From Streptomyces sp. NBC_01241 (lineage in GTDB: Bacteria; Actinomycetota; Actinomycetes; Streptomycetales; Streptomycetaceae), in contig NZ_CP108494.1 in assembly GCF_041435435.1 (NCBI RefSeq), positions 1,550,001 to 1,614,000 of the forward strand: DNA of 64,000 bases. Direction: 5' to 3'. Under the pieces are notes generated by a model. That model made no database searches and was not told the DNA's origin. It saw only the letters and a program-made list of their open reading frames with translations. The number at the start of each line of letters is the position of its first letter. The stretch's first letter is position 1. This document shows positions 8,177 to 16,040 of this stretch, piece by piece. The position numbers and the translations under genes were made by a program.

Positions 8177-8724
8177 TGCTCCACGCTCCGGCGTGCGCCG
8201 CCGAGCAGCAACTCGACGATCATGTGCTGGAAGTCCTGTCCGGCGACCCGGCCCGTCTGGACGGTCCAGGCGCCGGAGGAGATGAGCGCATAGAGGGCCT
8301 CGGTCAGCCAGGCGGGGGTGAGGTCGATGCGGAACTCGCCGCGTTCCTGGCCGCGCAGGAAGAAGGCGGAGACCCGGGCGTCGAGCCGGCTCCAGCCCTC
8401 GTTCACCTCGTCGCCCTCGAAGAGCTGGTTCTCGGTGACGAGGAAGGAGAGGAGCCCGGCGCTCGGCTCGACGGCGGCGACCAGTCGGCGCAGCGCCTCC
8501 TCGGAGGTCCCCTCGTCGAGCGCGGCGGCGTCCAGAGCCGCTCCGAACTCTTGGATGCCCAGGTTCTCCAATGCCCTGACCAGGGCGTCCCGTCCGGCGA
8601 AGTGCCGGTGCAGGGTGGCGCGTCCGATGCCTGCGGCTCTGGCGACCTCGTCCATGGTGGCGGTCGATTTACGGGTCAGCAGGGCGGCGGCGCTGCGCAG
8701 CACCTGCTCACGGTCGAGAGTCAT
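8173..8724 (-). CDS. TetR family repressor of the adjacent exporter
   Basis: 183 residues. The N-terminal helix-turn-helix is visible (MDEVARAAGIGRATLHRHFAGRDALV), followed by a variable ligand-binding domain with the usual C-terminal TetR helices. Its stop overlaps the start of the DHA2 exporter gene. An 18-bp perfect palindrome 20 bp upstream of its start is the obvious operator, which implies autorepression and induction by the exported compound. Confidence 0.92.
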   Translation of the reverse strand: MTLDREQVLRSAAALLTRKSTATMDEVARAAGIGRATLHRHFAGRDALVRALENLGIQEFGAALDAAALDEGTSEEALRRLVAAVEPSAGLLSFLVTENQLFEGDEVNEGWSRLDARVSAFFLRGQERGEFRIDLTPAWLTEALYALISSGAWTVQTGRVAGQDFQHMIVELLLGGARRSVEQ

Positions 8725-8743
8725 GAGACGACTCTAGCTCATA

Positions 8744-8761
8744 TGAGACATTGATGTCTCA
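8744..8761. promoter_or_regulatory. Probable TetR operator
   Basis: Perfect palindrome TGAGACATTGATGTCTCA immediately upstream of the TetR gene. Size, symmetry and position are those of a TetR autoregulatory site. From here to 8971 I see no gene. Confidence 0.65.
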
Positions 8762-8971
8762 CTTTGAAGCCGTGGCCCTCCCCCGACGGGAGAGAGGACC
8801 ATGTCGGCATGAAGCCGCTGCTACTGGCGGTGGGCAGTATTGGTTCCTGCCGAGTGCGCCAAGTGGGCAACCACGTTGAGTGACTGCTTCCATGGCGGCA
8901 TCAGCAGGTCGGCTGTGCCGACGCACAGGCCAGTAAGATCGGCGGCTGCTCGATGATGGTGGGGGCAAGGT

Positions 8972-9658
8972 ATGGGCGTTGTTGGGGCTGGCTGTTCTTT
9001 GACCAGCGATGGTGACGACAGCGACTTCTGGGGGCATGTCCAAGAGGCCGCCGGGCTCTTTGTGCCGCTGGGGGACGGGTCACGGAAAGTTGAGTTGCTC
9101 GGGTGTGCGCCTCAAGGCGGCCTGCGGGTGTGCATTGACCGCATGGGCAGCAAGCGAGCGCTGGCCGGCAACGCCAATCTCGCGCTCTTGGACTCATCGG
9201 GCGCCAGGATGGGGCAGTACTTCGTCAACGACGTGACGCCGGAGGCCGTGCGGCCCTCGACGAGAGGGGCGGGCCTGGTCGACCTGACCGTGCGTCTGTG
9301 GTGCGACAACGCGCTTCCACAGTCCGAATGGCCGTGGGAGCTCATCCGCGCCGGACAGATGAACCGGACCGGGTTGTGGCATTCCCTCGGCCCGGCTGGC
9401 CGCCGCGGATGGCTGTCCGTGGCTCTGACACGTCACAGCTTCCGATCCTTGCCGGATCGACCCTCCGGCGCCACGTATCACTTGGACGGTGAGCACATCG
9501 TGGACGAGGACGGCTTCTACTGCGCTCTTGGCGAGGCCGTGAACGGGCCAGGCGGCTATTTCGGGTGGAACCTCGACGCTCTGGACGACTGCCTGCGCGG
9601 CCGCTGGGGTGCCAAGTCACCATTCACGCTGGAGTGGCACTCCTCCAGCGTCGCTTAA
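8972..9658 (+). CDS. Barstar-family protein, C-terminally truncated
   Basis: 228 residues. The N-terminal 165 residues resemble an accessory domain often fused to barstar in Streptomyces. The C-terminus (YHLDGEHIVDEDGFYCALGEA, then GYFGWNLDALDDCLRG) is the conserved core of barstar, the inhibitor of barnase-type ribonucleases. A full barstar domain continues 25-40 residues beyond this point, but here TAA comes after HSSSVA, so the last strand and helix are missing. No barnase-like gene is adjacent. The ATG at 8972 follows a GGGGGCAAGG site. It could be an orphan immunity protein or a degenerate one. Confidence 0.7.
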   Translation: MGVVGAGCSLTSDGDDSDFWGHVQEAAGLFVPLGDGSRKVELLGCAPQGGLRVCIDRMGSKRALAGNANLALLDSSGARMGQYFVNDVTPEAVRPSTRGAGLVDLTVRLWCDNALPQSEWPWELIRAGQMNRTGLWHSLGPAGRRGWLSVALTRHSFRSLPDRPSGATYHLDGEHIVDEDGFYCALGEAVNGPGGYFGWNLDALDDCLRGRWGAKSPFTLEWHSSSVA

Positions 9659-9671
9659 GCGGCGCCGTGGG

Positions 9672-10016
9672 CTAATCACTCGCTGCGAGTCGGTTGAGAA
9701 CTTCCACCGGGGTGAAGCTCCAGCCGACGAGGCGCGGTCCGCTCCAGTTGATGCCGATCATGTATCCCTCTCGGGCGGCATCAGGCAGGTCGCGATCGCG
9801 CCAGGCATCCAGGGACATGGATTCAACACGTAGCCCATGCCCCCAGGTCTTCGCCGCCCTCTGGGCGCGGGCCGTGGTCGACCAGTAGGGAAGACTTCGC
9901 GTGCCGTCCGCGGAGAGGGGAGCCGGGCTTCCCTCGTCATCCCGGACAAACCAGACCACTCCGCTCTGGCGGGCCTCTCGGAAGAATGCTGCCGCTTGCG
10001 AACCACTCTGACTCAT
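9672..10016 (-). CDS. DUF2750 family protein
   Basis: 114 residues. The sequence contains the DUF2750 pattern as I know it: VVWFVRDDEG near the N-terminus, LPYWSTTARAQR in the middle, LDAWRDRDLP, then INWSGPRLVGW near the C-terminus. The ATG at 10016 (MSQSGSQAA) is preferred; the open frame to 10148 adds a non-conserved stretch. Function is unknown. Such small proteins are often immunity-like genes near toxins, but no toxin is seen here. It is convergent with the barstar-like gene, leaving only 13 bp between stops. Confidence 0.65.
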   Translation of the reverse strand: MSQSGSQAAAFFREARQSGVVWFVRDDEGSPAPLSADGTRSLPYWSTTARAQRAAKTWGHGLRVESMSLDAWRDRDLPDAAREGYMIGINWSGPRLVGWSFTPVEVLNRLAASD

Positions 10017-10106
10017 GCCACGTGAGCCTAGCGTTCCCCCGTCACTCATTTCGTTAGCGGTTCTAAGTCGTCCCTTGCTCAGCACGACGGTCCGAGCGGG
10101 GAGGGT

Positions 10107-10172
10107 ATGTCGCTGTTCGAAGTCGTCCTGGAGATCTTCCGCGACCACGGCGTTGACGTCATCTTTCGCTGA
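10107..10172 (+). CDS. Possible 21-residue ORF, uncertain
   Basis: ATG preceded by GGGGAGGGT, then MSLFEVVLEIFRDHG and six more residues to TGA. The ribosome site is good, but the ORF has no recognised homologue and lies between a DUF2750 gene and the end of a pseudogene. It could be a small protein or a remnant of a longer gene. Confidence 0.2.
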   Translation: MSLFEVVLEIFRDHGVDVIFR

Positions 10173-11748
10173 GCAAGGCGCCAGGCCAGCTATTCGGGGC
10201 TGGCCGGTGCGGGGTGTTTCTTCAGGCGGCTGGCCACGTAGCTGGCTCGGTCGCCGCCGTTGATGTGATGCTACTGGTATGCGGTCTGGTCGGCGAGGCC
10301 AAGCAGGTCAGCGACGAGTTTCCAGTGGATGTTGTCGACCATAGCGAGGATCGCGCCATTGCGTGCGAGTCGGGCTGCGGGAACGCCGTGTGCGGCCAGG
10401 CGTCGGGCGAGTGTGCTCGCCGAGATCGGCTGGCCCGGTCGGCGGCCCGGGAACAAGTAGGGGTTGGGCAGGTGAGTGGCGGCGATCGGGCGGCGTTCGT
10501 CAATGACCCTTCGGACCAGGGCGGACAGCCGCGGACGGAGCCAGAGGGGATCGCGGCCGACCTTAAGCCCGCAGACCGCGGGATCCGAGGGATGATCGAG
10601 TACGTCGTCTGCCTTGAGAGCGACCAAGCGGGTGCAGTGTTGGCCGTACTGAAGAACAAGGCATCCTGACACCCTGACCGGCAGCGTGATGCTCTCGTCA
10701 GTCTCGAGCCGATGCGCGAGCACCACGCGGTCCCGGTCACTCATGATCGACCGGTCCTCGCAGTTGGCCAGAGCGGATACGGCCAGGTGTTTGGGAGCGA
10801 GCTGGTGGGCTGCGGCCCACGTCAGAAAGCGCCGGACTTCGCCTTGCCGGACGCGGTGTGCGGCCACCCAACGGTCCACCAGTGGCTGCAGGCAGGTGCC
10901 GAGCGAGCTTCGGTGGCCGCGGAGGTGGAGGCAGAGCTGACGCGCTACTCGTAGGTGGTTCTTCAGGTACGTCCGGGTGCCGATCGTCAGGCTGCCGCGC
11001 TGATGGATCTGCCGGTGAGCCATGGGCAGCAGCTGCCAGCGGGCATAGCGGACGAGCGCAAGGCGGTCGTCGCTGTCAGATACGTCCGTGAGTCGGGGAT
11101 GTCCAGTTGGAACTGGGCGAGTTGCTCGTCGCGCGCTGGCAGGACCTCGGTGAGTACGAGCAAATTGCGCAGGTGCGCCACCGAATTAGTTTGTGGGAGC
11201 GAGTCGAGGGCCTCGTGGCTGCAGTCGAGCTCCCCGGTGACCATCTTGCGGATGAGTTTCCCTCCTGCTTTCTGCCGCAGGTAGTCGAGCACCGTGTGCG
11301 GGTTGTCGTAGCGGGCCAGCTCTTCCGCGAGGGGAATCAGCCGGGTGTCCGGGCGGTTGCCGGGAGCGGTGAAAGTCTCCTCAATTTCGATCTGGACCAT
11401 GCATGCTGGGCAGCGGCCGCGGTGTTCAAGTCTGCCGAGAGAACTGCAGGAAACGCACCGGTACCGGAGACGGACACCTGCGCATTCAGGACAGAGTGGG
11501 TCGCCACTGTCAGTGCGCTGGAAGACGACGGAATCCTGGTGGCACGTGGCGCAGGCGGCATGTGCGCTGAAGACAGCGTTGGCGCAGGAGATGCATATGG
11601 ACCCCTCCGGCCAGTGGCGATCGGCGCGGGACACGATCCCGCATCGACTGCAGGGGACGCGCATGGCCAAATAGCACAAGTGGCAGCGAGGAAGGCCGTC
11701 GATAGTGCGAACCGGTGCCGATGGACGACGCTTGCAAGTCGTGCAGAG

Positions 11749-11753
11749 CGGCG
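11749..11753. repeat. Target-site duplication, left copy (CGGCG)
   Basis: 5-bp direct repeat directly flanking the IS21 element; identical to 15165-15169. IS21-family elements are known to duplicate 4-8 bp. Confidence 0.8.
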
Positions 11754-11875
11754 TGTGGACGATCACGTAATTCCCCGGCCGTGTGGTCACGTAATTCCCC
11801 ACCCTGTCGGTGGCGAGGTGTCAGGTGTAAGAGGCCGTCGTCGACTGGTCGGTGGCCTCTGGCAGACTCCGCGGC

Positions 11876-12418
11876 ATGGGTATGTTCAAGCGGGCCAATG
11901 AGCCGGAGAGTGCTGGTCAGGCTGGAGAGCGAGCCGACCTGAGCCCCCTGCTTCTGCAGGGCGAAGACATGATCGAACAGTTGGGTCGTGCCCACATGTC
12001 TTGGGGGCTGGGTTCAGCGGACCGCTGGGATCTGGACCAGACGACCGGCATCATCACCTGGACCTTCCCCGACAAGACGGCGACAGCGCCCGCTCAGATC
12101 CTCGGCAGTTTCAGCCCCGGCTCGGGCTCATGGCTGTGGGCCTGGGCCAACAAGAGCATCCTGCCCGATATGAGCCGGGACGCCCGCAGGTTCCGTGACT
12201 GGGCAGAAGCCAACGGGCATCCCGCCCTTGCCCAGCCGGAGATCAACGCCGATGAGCAAGGTGCGTCGACGCTCGTGGCATTGGCTGTCCGGGTCACCGG
12301 AGCGGCGGGCTACTACAAGGGTCCGGGAGGCAACTCGGCCGTGATTATCACCTTCGGGCCGGTCACCCTCACCGCTGCGGACGGCAAGGTCTCCACGTTC
12401 AACATCAATATCAACTAG
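11876..12418 (+). CDS. DUF6882 family protein, IS21 cargo
   Basis: 180 residues with the pattern I associate with DUF6882: WDLDQTTGIITWTFPDKTATAP, ILGSFSPGSGSWLWAWANKS, then a C-terminal ITFGPVTLTAADGK. No catalytic motif is seen; function unknown. It is transcribed opposite to istA/istB and lies wholly inside the element defined by the terminal repeats, so it travels with it. ATGs at 11876 and 11882 are both possible, and neither has a clear Shine-Dalgarno site. Confidence 0.65.
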   Translation: MGMFKRANEPESAGQAGERADLSPLLLQGEDMIEQLGRAHMSWGLGSADRWDLDQTTGIITWTFPDKTATAPAQILGSFSPGSGSWLWAWANKSILPDMSRDARRFRDWAEANGHPALAQPEINADEQGASTLVALAVRVTGAAGYYKGPGGNSAVIITFGPVTLTAADGKVSTFNININ

Positions 12419-12494
12419 CGTCGGCGAACCGAGGCCGAGGCGCCTGAGCCCCACGGCCCAGGCGCCGATCCGATGATTCCCATGGTCAGCTGCC

Positions 12495-13265
12495 CTATGA
12501 GGCTGCTGTTCCGTTCTTGTCGGCCGGGTTCCTGGGGCGTTTGTTGGGTCGGTAGCTGGGACCGTTCATGATGACCTGGTGGCTGGTGTTGATCAGCCGG
12601 TCGAGGAGCGATTCGGCGACGACGGGGTTGGGGAACAGGGGATACCAGTCGCTGGGAGCCCGGTTGCTGGTGATGATCAGAGATCGTCCCTGCCGCTCGC
12701 TGACCAGCTCGTAGAGGTCGTCGGCCTGGGCGGCGGTCATCTGGCGCATGGCGAAGTCGTCGAGGATCAGGACGTCGGGGCGGATCAGCTCGCGCATGCG
12801 CTTGTCCCAGGTCCGGTCCGCGTGGCCGCCGGCGAGCTCGGCCACGATTCGGCTGGTCTTGGCGAAGCGGACGTTCGCGCCCTGGCGGACGGCGAGGTGC
12901 CCCAGGGCCTGGGCGATATGGGTCTTGCCGACCCCGACCGGCCCGAACAGAATTACGGACTCACCGGCGTGGAGCCAGCGTAGAGCGGCCAGGTCCCGGA
13001 TCTGGGCGGCGGGGAGCTTGGAGGAGGCGGTGAAGTCGAACTCTTCCAAGGTCACCTGCTGCTCGAACTTAGCCCGGTGTAGGCGGCGTTGGAAGGCGAC
13101 GGTCTCGCGGCGGGTGATCTCGTCCTGGCAGAGGACCTGGAGAAAGTCGAGGTGTCCGAGCTCTCCGCCGTGGGCCTGGGCCAGGCGGGCGTCAAGGGTC
13201 TCCATCATCCCGGACAGCCGGAGAACTTTCAGTGACTCGCGCAGGGCGGTGTCCATCACGCTCAT
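12495..13265 (-). CDS. istB: IS21 helper ATPase IstB
   Basis: 256 residues, AAA+ ATPase that assembles on target DNA and stimulates IstA. Walker A is GPVGVGKTH near residue 107, Walker B is VLILDDFAM, and the sensor-like segment LIITSNRAPSDW follows. The start overlaps the istA stop (ATGA), the standard IS21 arrangement. Length is normal, with no lesion. Confidence 0.95.
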   Translation of the reverse strand: MSVMDTALRESLKVLRLSGMMETLDARLAQAHGGELGHLDFLQVLCQDEITRRETVAFQRRLHRAKFEQQVTLEEFDFTASSKLPAAQIRDLAALRWLHAGESVILFGPVGVGKTHIAQALGHLAVRQGANVRFAKTSRIVAELAGGHADRTWDKRMRELIRPDVLILDDFAMRQMTAAQADDLYELVSERQGRSLIITSNRAPSDWYPLFPNPVVAESLLDRLINTSHQVIMNGPSYRPNKRPRNPADKNGTAAS

Positions 13266-14878
13266 CGCACGGCCTCCTCAGCGTCGTCGTGGCCCTGGTC
13301 CTCGTGGAGTCCGCCCAGTGTCTGGGCGGGGATGTCGGTGGGGAACAGGCCCCCGGGGCCGTGGAGGAAGGCCGCGGCGCCGGCGTCGCCGGTCTCCGGC
13401 TCGGGGTCGGTCTCGGTGCCGGCGATCAGGATGCCCTTGATGGTGCGGTAGGAGGGGTCACCGACCGTGAGGGCCTTCGCGCAGGCGGCCTCCAGGCGGA
13501 CGTCGCTGTACTTCTTGCGCAGTCCGAGGATCCCCTGGGCGGCGCGGAGTCGGTAGAGGGCGTTCACCTCCAGCAGTTGGTCGACCACCTCCCGGCAGCG
13601 GTCCCCGACCTCGGATGCCTGGGTCCGGCACCAGAGCGGGGTCTTCATCTGGAAGGCGATCTTCTCCGGCGGGTAGTCGCCCTTGTCGGTGCGTTTTCCC
13701 TGTTCCAGGGCGGCGTGCGTCTTGACCAACCGACCCTCGTGGAAGACCTGAACCATGGTCGCTGTGGAGCGGGCATCGACACGGCGGCCGATCAGCTTCC
13801 AGGGCACCGAGTAGAGGGTGCGGCCGACCTTGACGTGGATGTCCGGGCCGACGGTGGCGGTGGACCAGCGGGCCAGTACGAAGGGCTTGTCCGGCAGCGG
13901 CAGCAGGGCCGGGGCCTCGACCGCGTCGAACACCGCCAGCGGGGCGGCCCCGCCCAGCGGCTTGCACTGCCGACCGCCGGCGGTCTCCCTGGCCCAGATG
14001 AGGGCTTCGGCCTGCATGTGTTCGAGCGAGGTGAACTGGCGCCCGCTCCAGAACGAGTCGCGGACGTAGGGCATCGGGCGCTCGACCCGCGGCTTGTCCT
14101 TGGGATGGACCGCTCTGGCTGGGTCGACCAGGGCGCCGTAGTAGAGGGCGAGTTCGGCATACGCCTTGTTGATCTTCGGGTCGTAGAGGTCGGGCTTGTC
14201 CACCCCGGTCTTGAGGTTGTCCGGCACCAGTCGACGCGGGACGCCTCCGAAGAAGCTGAACGCCTCGGCGTGGGACTCGGTCCAGGCATGCTGGTCCATG
14301 TGGATCACCGGGCGCACGAACATGTGCCGCGAGCAGGGCAACACCATCACGAAGGCCCAGATCCGGTGGCGCTTGCCGGTGCCCGGGTTGATCCACTGCC
14401 CCATGAAGCCGTAGTCGATCTGGGCTTCCGAGCCGGGCTCGACGTCGTCGCGGAGCACCGTGACCTTCGACCTGGCCGCCTCATCGGGCAGGTTCTCGTG
14501 AACCCACCGGCGGAAAGAGGAGATCGACGCCTTCAACTTCCGCTCGTCACGAAGCCGTTGATGGATCGTGGTAACGGTGGTGGTCTCCAGCAGAGCCTTG
14601 ATGTAGTCGCGGTGCTGCTCGATCTCGGGCCAGGTGATCTGGTTCAGTCCCCGTTCGGCCTGACCCGGGAACCAGGTCTTGATCAGCTTGGCCCAATCCG
14701 CCTCACCCATCGGCGGCCCGCCTGGGACGATCCCGGCCGCCTCGGCCGGCGCCAGGTACTTCCTGATCGTCTTGCGATCCACCCCCAGCGAGGCGCCGAC
14801 CTGCGACTTCGAGCGGCCCGCATACCAGTGGACGTAGATCTCGATGATGTCGACCACGGTGAACGTTCTCCTTGCCAT
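13262..14878 (-). CDS. istA: IS21 transposase IstA
   Basis: 538 residues. An N-terminal helix-turn-helix (KSQVGASLGVDRKTIRKYL) is followed by the DDE integrase-fold catalytic core: first Asp in AQIDYGFMG, second Asp in RRLVPDNLKTGV, Glu in KPRVERPMPYVRD. The C-terminal part is basic, for end binding. The ATG at 14878 (MARRTFTVVD) is the natural family start although the frame is open to 15037. It is intact, so this copy could be transposition-competent. Confidence 0.95.
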   Translation of the reverse strand: MARRTFTVVDIIEIYVHWYAGRSKSQVGASLGVDRKTIRKYLAPAEAAGIVPGGPPMGEADWAKLIKTWFPGQAERGLNQITWPEIEQHRDYIKALLETTTVTTIHQRLRDERKLKASISSFRRWVHENLPDEAARSKVTVLRDDVEPGSEAQIDYGFMGQWINPGTGKRHRIWAFVMVLPCSRHMFVRPVIHMDQHAWTESHAEAFSFFGGVPRRLVPDNLKTGVDKPDLYDPKINKAYAELALYYGALVDPARAVHPKDKPRVERPMPYVRDSFWSGRQFTSLEHMQAEALIWARETAGGRQCKPLGGAAPLAVFDAVEAPALLPLPDKPFVLARWSTATVGPDIHVKVGRTLYSVPWKLIGRRVDARSTATMVQVFHEGRLVKTHAALEQGKRTDKGDYPPEKIAFQMKTPLWCRTQASEVGDRCREVVDQLLEVNALYRLRAAQGILGLRKKYSDVRLEAACAKALTVGDPSYRTIKGILIAGTETDPEPETGDAGAAAFLHGPGGLFPTDIPAQTLGGLHEDQGHDDAEEAVR

Positions 14879-15164
14879 CCGGTTCGTCCATCGACCTCTC
14901 GGTCTCCAGGCCGAAGGACAACGACGACTCCAAGACGCCCAGGACCCTCGACCCGGCTCGGGCATGCCCATGGGGAAACTGGAGGAATCGGCAGAGATGA
15001 CCAGTAGGCGATCAAACCACTCGAACAGGGATAACAACTGCCCGGTCCGGTGCCCCCAGGCCCTCGCCCGCGGTCACCGTCCCCATGGGGAATCGTGATC
15101 GCGGGGGTGGGGAATTACGTGACGCTGAACCCGCACGAAGTGGGGAATTGCGTGATCGCTGACA

Positions 15165-15169
15165 CGGCG
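15165..15169. repeat. Target-site duplication, right copy (CGGCG)
   Basis: Matches 11749-11753 on the other side of the IS21 element. Confidence 0.8.
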
Positions 15170-15656
15170 AAGGCCGAAGCCGGTTCCAGCACGCTCGACA
15201 GTACTGCCCTTGGGGCGTACGGGCGTTGATACGACGGGTTTCGCCGCAGCCATCGCAAGGGTGGCGGTCGGTGCGTTCACGGCAGGTACTGCACTGTGGC
15301 CCGTCACTGGTCCGGCCGGCGACGCGGCGGACCTGCCCGCAGTCCCGGCAAGTCTCCCTGCGTCCCTTCATGCGGGCCCAGCAGGAACCACAAAGTTGAT
15401 CAGCCTGAGAGGCGAGGTGCCGCATCCGGCTGCAGCCGGAGCACTGTTCGAGTGGTTGGCGCTGTTTCCAACATCGGTCACAGACCGGGCCGGCCTCTGT
15501 GATCTTTCGCGAGCGTTTAACTTCTCCGCAGTCGACGCAGGTCCGCCGTCGACTGTCCCGCCAACACCGTTCGCATAAGGGGTGTCCGGCCTTGCGCGAT
15601 ACAATTCGGCTTTGCTGTCCGCAGGATGCACACGTTGTCAATTCGGCAGGCACGGC

Positions 15657-16040
15657 TCAGCTTTCGGCATCGAAAAAGTCCGGGGACAGCATCGGAGTGT
15701 CTGGAAGAACCGGCCGCAGCCGAGTTACCGGCCCGGGCTCCGGCGCCGCGGGTTCTTCCGGGGTGATCGGGACCACGAGTTCCTCGAATGTGCACTCCAG
15801 GATCTGACACAAAGCCACAAGGAGACCGATAGCCACCTTGGGCGGATTTTCCGCTTTCACCAAGCGGAAGATGTAGCTGCGGTCGAATTCGAAGCCGCGC
15901 TCACGAAGGGCTGGAACCAGCTTGGTAGTGGTGTACCAGTTCTTGCGGACGGCCATCAGCTCACGTAGGCGCCACTCGTACTGAGGCTGCAGTTCTTCCA
16001 CGGCCTTGCGGCGTGCAGCATCGTTGGGGTCAGCCATCAT
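15657..16040 (-). CDS. Small helix-turn-helix protein of the integrase operon (XRE-like)
   Basis: 127 residues. The central region (WRLRELMAVRKNWYTTTKLVPALRERGFEFDRSYIFRLVK) is a Cro/C1-type helix-turn-helix, followed by VAIGLLVALCQILECTFEELV, which matches the last helices of that fold. The C-terminal 35 residues are Pro-rich and probably disordered. Its ATG overlaps the TGA of the integrase gene, and its stop is 3 bp before the zinc-ribbon gene, so all three are one operon. It probably binds the operon promoter or acts as a directionality factor; this is inference. Confidence 0.8.
   Translation of the reverse strand: MMADPNDAARRKAVEELQPQYEWRLRELMAVRKNWYTTTKLVPALRERGFEFDRSYIFRLVKAENPPKVAIGLLVALCQILECTFEELVVPITPEEPAAPEPGPVTRLRPVLPDTPMLSPDFFDAES

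Larger units (their letters stand above)
11754..15164. mobile_element. IS21-family insertion sequence with a cargo gene, 3,411 bp
   Basis: Both ends start TGT and carry multiple terminal repeats of GATCACGTAATTCCCC type in inverted orientation. Left copies are at 11761-11776 and 11785-11800; right copies are at 15142-15157, 15109-15123 and 15087-15100. It encodes istA (transposase), istB (helper ATPase) and, unusually, a DUF6882 gene between the left terminal repeats and istB. A further degenerate repeat copy (about 12468-12481) next to istB hints that the DUF6882 gene was inserted into the left end. It is flanked by the 5-bp duplication CGGCG, and excision restores the host gene. All key transposase residues are present, so the element may be active. 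Confidence 0.85.
10190..15653 (-). pseudogene. Poly-zinc-ribbon protein with integrase-like C-terminus, split by an IS21 element
   Basis: Third gene of the integrase operon. The 5' part (15653-15165, GTG start) encodes five zinc ribbons (pairs of CxxC about 20 residues apart, e.g. CASC/CERC, CVDC/CDRC). The sequence 11748-11100 encodes four more, giving nine ribbons and 18 CxxC in total. Between them sits the IS21 element. Removing it with one copy of the CGGCG target duplication rejoins the frame exactly (RLRPSP then LCTTCK). Near 11100 the frame shifts by one base; after it the protein continues as VSDSDDRLALVRYARWQLL and an integrase-like domain to 10271, where TAG interrupts (QTAYQ-stop-HHING). 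The frame then runs on to TAG at 10190. Reconstructed length is about 680 residues. The C-terminus resembles a tyrosine recombinase core (PYLFPGRRPGQPIS...LLGLADQTAY) with degenerate catalytic positions. I recall related proteins in other actinobacteria beside the same integrase and HTH genes; function is unproven. Confidence 0.75.

Noticed and set aside
10271-11023. Separate gene starting MAHRQIHQRG
   Set aside because: It is the frameshifted C-terminal part of the zinc-ribbon protein; homology continues upstream in its frame beyond this Met.
10987-11802. Separate gene starting MGNYVTTRPGNYVIV
   Set aside because: Its first 16 codons come from the IS21 terminal repeats; the true gene begins at 15653.
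12419-12494. Left IS end immediately beside istB
   Set aside because: Only a degenerate repeat is here; the TGT end, the good repeats and the target duplication are at 11749-11800.
15012-15653. Complete 213-residue zinc-ribbon protein
   Set aside because: The last 50 residues are read from the IS end; it is the 5' fragment of the interrupted gene.
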